From assembly GCA_030053925.1 (NCBI GenBank), contig JASGCX010000002.1, positions 1-45,970 on the forward strand: a DNA stretch of 45,970 bases, given 5' to 3'. This document shows positions 42,301-45,970 of this stretch, piece after piece. The notes below the pieces were generated by a model. The model was not told where the DNA came from, did not search any database, and was given only the letters and a program-made list of their open reading frames with translations. Position numbers and translations under genes: made by a program. The DNA comes from Flavobacterium sp. (lineage in GTDB: Bacteria > Bacteroidota > Bacteroidia > Chitinophagales > Chitinophagaceae). The stretch's first letter is position 1; each line of letters starts with the position of its first letter.

Positions 42301-42885
42301 ATGGACAATCAGTTTGGAAATATTCAATTACCCGACTTTATGTTGGTAGACTTTTTTAGAGATAATTTGGTAATTGTAAATGATGTAGTTGAATTGCCCA
42401 AAACACAAGCAACACAAGCACTTGAGCCATTGCCTACCAAACCAATTATTGCACCAACCATTAAAAATGCACCCTTGCCATTACCACAAAAATGGTTTCT
42501 TGGCGATAATAAAAAGCATATTGTGATATTGGTAAATGATATAGAAGCGGTATATTTAAGAGATGAATGGTTACAGTTTTTAAGCAATATTTTAGGGGCT
42601 TGCAAACTAAATTTAGGTGATGTGGCAATTGTTAACCATGCTAATAATTCAATGTTATTTGGCGACTTTCAGCAGCAATTAGCACCGCAACATTTTATAC
42701 TGTTTAATGTGCCTGCACAAAATATTCAATTGCCTTTTACAGTGCCATTTTACCAGTTGCAGCAATTTGGTAGTACGCAATTTTTACTAGCGCCTTCATT
42801 GGCTTTAATGCTAGGCAATACCGATGCCGTGAAAATGGAAAAAAGCAAGCTGTGGTTGAGTTTAAAAAAGATGTTTAACATGTAG
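42301..42885 (+). CDS. Conserved-looking hypothetical protein
   Basis: 194 residues from ATG 42301. The N-terminus LPDFMLVDFFRDNLVIV is followed by a proline-rich linker, then an alpha/beta part (WFLGDNKKHIVILVNDIEAVYLRDEWLQFLSNILGACKLNLGDVAIVNHAN...HFILFNVPA). The last part could be a Rossmann-like or uracil-glycosylase-like fold. Position before rdgB suggests a housekeeping gene. I do not assign a function. Confidence 0.6.
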   Translation: MDNQFGNIQLPDFMLVDFFRDNLVIVNDVVELPKTQATQALEPLPTKPIIAPTIKNAPLPLPQKWFLGDNKKHIVILVNDIEAVYLRDEWLQFLSNILGACKLNLGDVAIVNHANNSMLFGDFQQQLAPQHFILFNVPAQNIQLPFTVPFYQLQQFGSTQFLLAPSLALMLGNTDAVKMEKSKLWLSLKKMFNM

Positions 42886-42972
42886 CCGCAGATGAATGAT
42901 TCAATGATTTGCTATGATTTTATCTTAGCGAAGTTTTAATCATTTGTAATCCTAAATTAGTTAAATAGAAAC

Positions 42973-43611
42973 ATGGAAAATCATTTAATCATTATTAATC
43001 AGCCGTTACAATTAATATTCGCTACCAACAACCAACATAAGGTAGATGAAATAAAAGTGGTGATAGGCAAGCAGTTTAATGTGGTAACCTTGAAGGATGC
43101 GGGCATTGATATAGATATACCCGAACCACACGATACACTAGAAGCAAATGCAACTGAAAAATCTACCACTATTTATCGCTTAACGGGCAACAATGTGTTT
43201 AGTGAAGATACAGGCTTAGAGGTTGCTGCTTTAAATGGTGAACCAGGTATAAAAAGTGCTAGATATGCAGGTGAAGGCAAAAATTTTAAAGCAAATATTG
43301 ATAAGCTATTAGCGAAACTTGAAGGTATTGCAAATTGTAAAGCACGGTTTAGAACAGTCATTTCTTTGATACTGAACAACCAAGAATATTTGTTTGAAGG
43401 TATTTGCGAAGGCAACATTATTGCGCAGCAAAAAGGTTTAAAAGGCTTTGGCTACGACCCTGTTTTTGTACCTAACGGTAGCAATAAAACCTTTGCCCAA
43501 ATGACCATTGAAGAGAAGAATTTTTTTAGCCACCGCAAAAAAGCAACAGATAAACTGATAAATTTTTTGAAAGAAAATACCCTTACAGATGTTGCTAATA
43601 AAGCAGTTTAA
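42973..43611 (+). CDS. rdgB: Non-canonical purine NTP pyrophosphatase (HAM1/RdgB)
   Basis: 212 residues. LIFATNNQHKVDEIK at the N-terminus (phosphate-binding), FSEDTGLEVAALNGEPGIKSARYAGEGKN, and GFGYDPVFVPNGSNKTFAQM, all standard for this family. It hydrolyses ITP and XTP to keep them out of DNA. There is a 15-residue N-terminal extension before the first strand. Confidence 0.95.
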   Translation: MENHLIIINQPLQLIFATNNQHKVDEIKVVIGKQFNVVTLKDAGIDIDIPEPHDTLEANATEKSTTIYRLTGNNVFSEDTGLEVAALNGEPGIKSARYAGEGKNFKANIDKLLAKLEGIANCKARFRTVISLILNNQEYLFEGICEGNIIAQQKGLKGFGYDPVFVPNGSNKTFAQMTIEEKNFFSHRKKATDKLINFLKENTLTDVANKAV

Positions 43612-43747
43612 GTATTTTTATTTTTGGTTTTTTAAAGTACTTGAAAGTTGGCTAAACAAGCATCAATTTTTTTAACAAAATCTGCGTTATCTGCGAGCGC
43701 AAAATTCTTAGTCAATTATTAAAATCACCACTAATTAGCGGTTATAT

Positions 43748-44182
43748 ATGGAGCGCATAAAAATAAATTTACCAGATAGTTTTTCTTTTTCTACCAATAT
43801 TTTAATTCGTATTACCGATGTAAATTACGGTGGCCATGTTGGTAACGATTCTTTCTTGTCGTTAGTGCATGAAGCAAGGCTACGTTTCTTGACTAGCAAG
43901 GGTTTTAGCGAAATGGATGTTATGGGTGTAGGCTTAATTATGGCCGATGCGGGTATTGAATTTAAAAAAGAAATGGCTTATGGCGATACTGTAAAAATAT
44001 CGGTTGCAGCTACCAATTTTGATAGAATTGGCTTCGATTTATTTTACTTGCTAGAAGTAGAAAAAGATGGCATTACTGCCGTTGCTGGCAAAGCAAAAAC
44101 AGGCATGATGTGCTTTGATTATACCAACAAAAAAAAAGCAGCTATACCTGCTGCGGCAATAGAAATATTACAGTCTATTTAG
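43748..44182 (+). CDS. Acyl-CoA thioesterase-like protein (hotdog fold)
   Basis: 144 residues of the 4HBT hotdog type: IRITDVNYGGHVGNDSFLSLVHEARLRFL (strand-helix core, with the D-x-N-x-x-GHV catalytic region), FKKEMAYGDTVKISVAATN, GKAKTGMMCFDY. It likely hydrolyses acyl-CoA or acyl-carrier thioesters; the substrate is unknown. It ends 1 base before the PAP2 gene, so the two are co-transcribed. Confidence 0.85.
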   Translation: MERIKINLPDSFSFSTNILIRITDVNYGGHVGNDSFLSLVHEARLRFLTSKGFSEMDVMGVGLIMADAGIEFKKEMAYGDTVKISVAATNFDRIGFDLFYLLEVEKDGITAVAGKAKTGMMCFDYTNKKKAAIPAAAIEILQSI

Positions 44183-44183
44183 T

Positions 44184-44816
44184 ATGATAAAATACAAACT
44201 CAGTTATCAAAATTTTGTGGTTGCAAGTGTTATAAGCATAGTAAGTGCTATGGTATTATTGGCAATAAACAGCGCACTTGGCAACCTTCCTTTTTTCTTA
44301 TTAGTCAATAATAATTTTGGTACAACCGCAGATGCTGCATTTGCATTTATTACACATCTTGGAGAAGAAGTGCCATGGATAATTCTTGGTGTTATTATAC
44401 TAATATTTAGAAGGCAATATTTTCCACTTGCATTATTGGCTTGTCTCTTTTCTACACTTCTTGTGCAAGGTTTAAAAAATGGGTTAGCAGAACAAGCAAG
44501 GCCATCAAAAGCCATTGCAAATGCTAGCTTGTATCACTCTGTAAAAGGTATGGTATTGCATACGGTTAATAGTTTTCCATCGGGCCATACAACTACTGCT
44601 TTTACCATTTTTTTATTGTGTTGTTTATTCATCCATAAAAAATGGATTGTACCAGTAGGCTTTGCCTATGCTTTAGCGGTTGGCTATTCAAGGGTTTATC
44701 TAGCACAGCACTTTCCTAAAGATGTGGCTGGGGGTATGTTGGTAGCGGTAATATCTGTTTGCTTTGCAGTGGTAATACAACAAATAATTGTGAATAAATT
44801 TTACACTAAACGTTAA
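44184..44816 (+). CDS. PAP2-family membrane phosphatase
   Basis: 210 residues, about six membrane helices. The three phosphatase motifs are complete: K-NGLAEQA-RP, FPSGHTTTAF and GYSRVYLAQHFPKD. Probably dephosphorylates a lipid phosphate such as undecaprenyl pyrophosphate or phosphatidic acid at the periplasmic face. It is convergent with bshA, 4 bases apart. Confidence 0.93.
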   Translation: MIKYKLSYQNFVVASVISIVSAMVLLAINSALGNLPFFLLVNNNFGTTADAAFAFITHLGEEVPWIILGVIILIFRRQYFPLALLACLFSTLLVQGLKNGLAEQARPSKAIANASLYHSVKGMVLHTVNSFPSGHTTTAFTIFLLCCLFIHKKWIVPVGFAYALAVGYSRVYLAQHFPKDVAGGMLVAVISVCFAVVIQQIIVNKFYTKR

Positions 44817-44820
44817 GTAA

Positions 44821-45957
44821 TTAGCACAAACCAGTTCTGCAATAGCGCTTGTATAATGCTTCGTACACTGGTACTATATTGCCTATGTCAAATGAACAAG
44901 CATGTTTGTAAGCAGCTTCTTTCATGGCTTGTAATTGTACATCGTTTTGCAGAATGTGTACAGCAAAATTGCTCATTGCATCTACATCGCCAACATTGGT
45001 CATAAAGCCAGTAACGCCGTGAATATTAATTTCTGGCAAGCCACCAGCGTTGGTGCTTATCACCACGGCTCTTGCAGCCATAGCTTCTAGTGCCGATAAA
45101 CCAAAACTCTCGTAATCACTTGGTAGTAAAAACAAATCGCTTACCGCCATTATTTCTTCCATTTGCTCTTGCTTGCCCACAAAGCGTACATCTTCTGCCA
45201 CGCCTAGTTCACGGCATAGTTCTTCGGCAGAGTGACGCTCGGGACCATCACCAACCATTAGAAGTTTTGCAGGCATTTGTGCACGCACAGCAGCAAACAC
45301 TTTTATCACATCATCTATGCGTTTTACTTTTCTAAAATTACTTGCGTGTAGTAATATTTTTTCGCCATTTGGGGCTATTACTTTTTTAAATGCATCAAAT
45401 GGTTTTTTGTCAAAACGGCTCACATCTACAAAGTTGTAAATCACTTCTATGTCTTTGGTAATTGGGAAGTTTTTGTAGGTTTCGTCTTTTAAATTCTGCG
45501 ATACGGCAGTAATTGCATCGCTTTCATTTAGCGAAAAAGTAACCACAGGTTCGTAGGTTTTATCTCTACCAACTAGGGTAATATCTGTACCATGCAAAGT
45601 GGTAATTACAGGTATATTTCTATCAATTTTTTGCTTGATAATTTGTTTAGCCATATACGCTGCCGATGCGTGTGGTATGGCATAATGCACGTGCAGTAAA
45701 TCCAAATCGTAGTTCATAATTACATCTACCATGGTACTTGCAAGCGCAATTTCATAAGGCGGATAATCGAACAAAGGATAGGTAGGTACACGTACCTCGT
45801 GGTAAAAAATATTGGTGTTATACACGTTCAATCTTACAGGCTGCTGATAGGTAATAAAATGTACTTGATGCCCTTTATCTGCCAATGCTTTTCCTAATTC
45901 TGTAGCCAATACTCCACTACCGCCAAACGTTGGGTAGCAAACAATTCCTATACGCAT
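44821..45957 (-). CDS. bshA: N-acetyl-alpha-D-glucosaminyl L-malate synthase
   Basis: 378 residues, apparently complete. GT4 glycosyltransferase of the BshA type: MRIGIVCYPTFGGSGVLATELGKALA, FDYPPYEIALASTMVDV, LHVHYAIPHASAAYMA, TTLHGTDITLVGRD, then the C-terminal GDGPER and PSDYESFGLSALEAMA donor site. It makes GlcNAc-malate, the first step of bacillithiol synthesis. Confidence 0.95.
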   Translation of the reverse strand: MRIGIVCYPTFGGSGVLATELGKALADKGHQVHFITYQQPVRLNVYNTNIFYHEVRVPTYPLFDYPPYEIALASTMVDVIMNYDLDLLHVHYAIPHASAAYMAKQIIKQKIDRNIPVITTLHGTDITLVGRDKTYEPVVTFSLNESDAITAVSQNLKDETYKNFPITKDIEVIYNFVDVSRFDKKPFDAFKKVIAPNGEKILLHASNFRKVKRIDDVIKVFAAVRAQMPAKLLMVGDGPERHSAEELCRELGVAEDVRFVGKQEQMEEIMAVSDLFLLPSDYESFGLSALEAMAARAVVISTNAGGLPEINIHGVTGFMTNVGDVDAMSNFAVHILQNDVQLQAMKEAAYKHACSFDIGNIVPVYEALYKRYCRTGLC

Positions 45958-45970
45958 ATAAACATAGTTG

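Overview
The window comes from a low-GC member of the phylum Bacteroidota, most likely a Chitinophagales relative. The evidence is: type IX secretion sorting domains on secreted proteases (M4 and M43 families), a bacillithiol synthesis gene (bshA), promoters of the TAnnTTTG type in front of rpsL and fusA, and A-rich start regions without strong ribosome binding sites.

Region 1 (1-10.5 kb) is a type I restriction-modification locus that has been taken apart by insertions. A HEPN protein and an HsdS specificity subunit carrying an N-terminal minimal nucleotidyltransferase domain come first. The hsdR gene follows only 5.2 kb later. Between them lie a GxxExxY protein plus a RhuM protein, a pair of unknown genes (one DUF1828/DUF1829-like), a YhcG-type nuclease and a REP-associated transposase. 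The units are separated by short relics of the 5' end of hsdR, twice fused in frame to a relic of the 3' end of hsdS. hsdR is frameshifted at a run of seven G inside an inserted palindrome. A 504-bp array of 21-bp repeats follows it.

Region 2 (11-21 kb) is accessory DNA: an unknown 317-residue protein, an XRE repressor divergent from a large M4 protease with an 18-bp palindrome between them, a small membrane protein, a three-gene cluster around a predicted papain-like protease, two tiny genes between copies of a 36-bp palindrome, a J-domain-like membrane protein overlapping a GIY-YIG-like protein, and an 18-bp repeat array leading into an RsmI-like methyltransferase.

Region 3 (22-29.6 kb) holds a nitronate monooxygenase-like flavoprotein, a large M43 protease/T9SS protein split by stop codons inside a perfect 67-bp inverted repeat, a MITE-like element, and a two-gene unit with a NYN ribonuclease.

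Region 4 (29.8-46 kb) is mostly core: fusA, then a type III restriction locus (mod, a BRO-like gene, res), then dnaJ-grpE, rpsG-rpsL, ilvE, rdgB, a thioesterase, a PAP2 phosphatase and bshA. fusA is not next to rpsL-rpsG as it usually is in this phylum; the restriction locus and dnaJ-grpE lie between them.

Two themes recur. First, extra genes sit between the subunit genes of both restriction systems. Second, short palindromic elements are inserted inside coding sequences in a constant reading frame (hsdR twice, res once, and repeatedly in the REP transposase).
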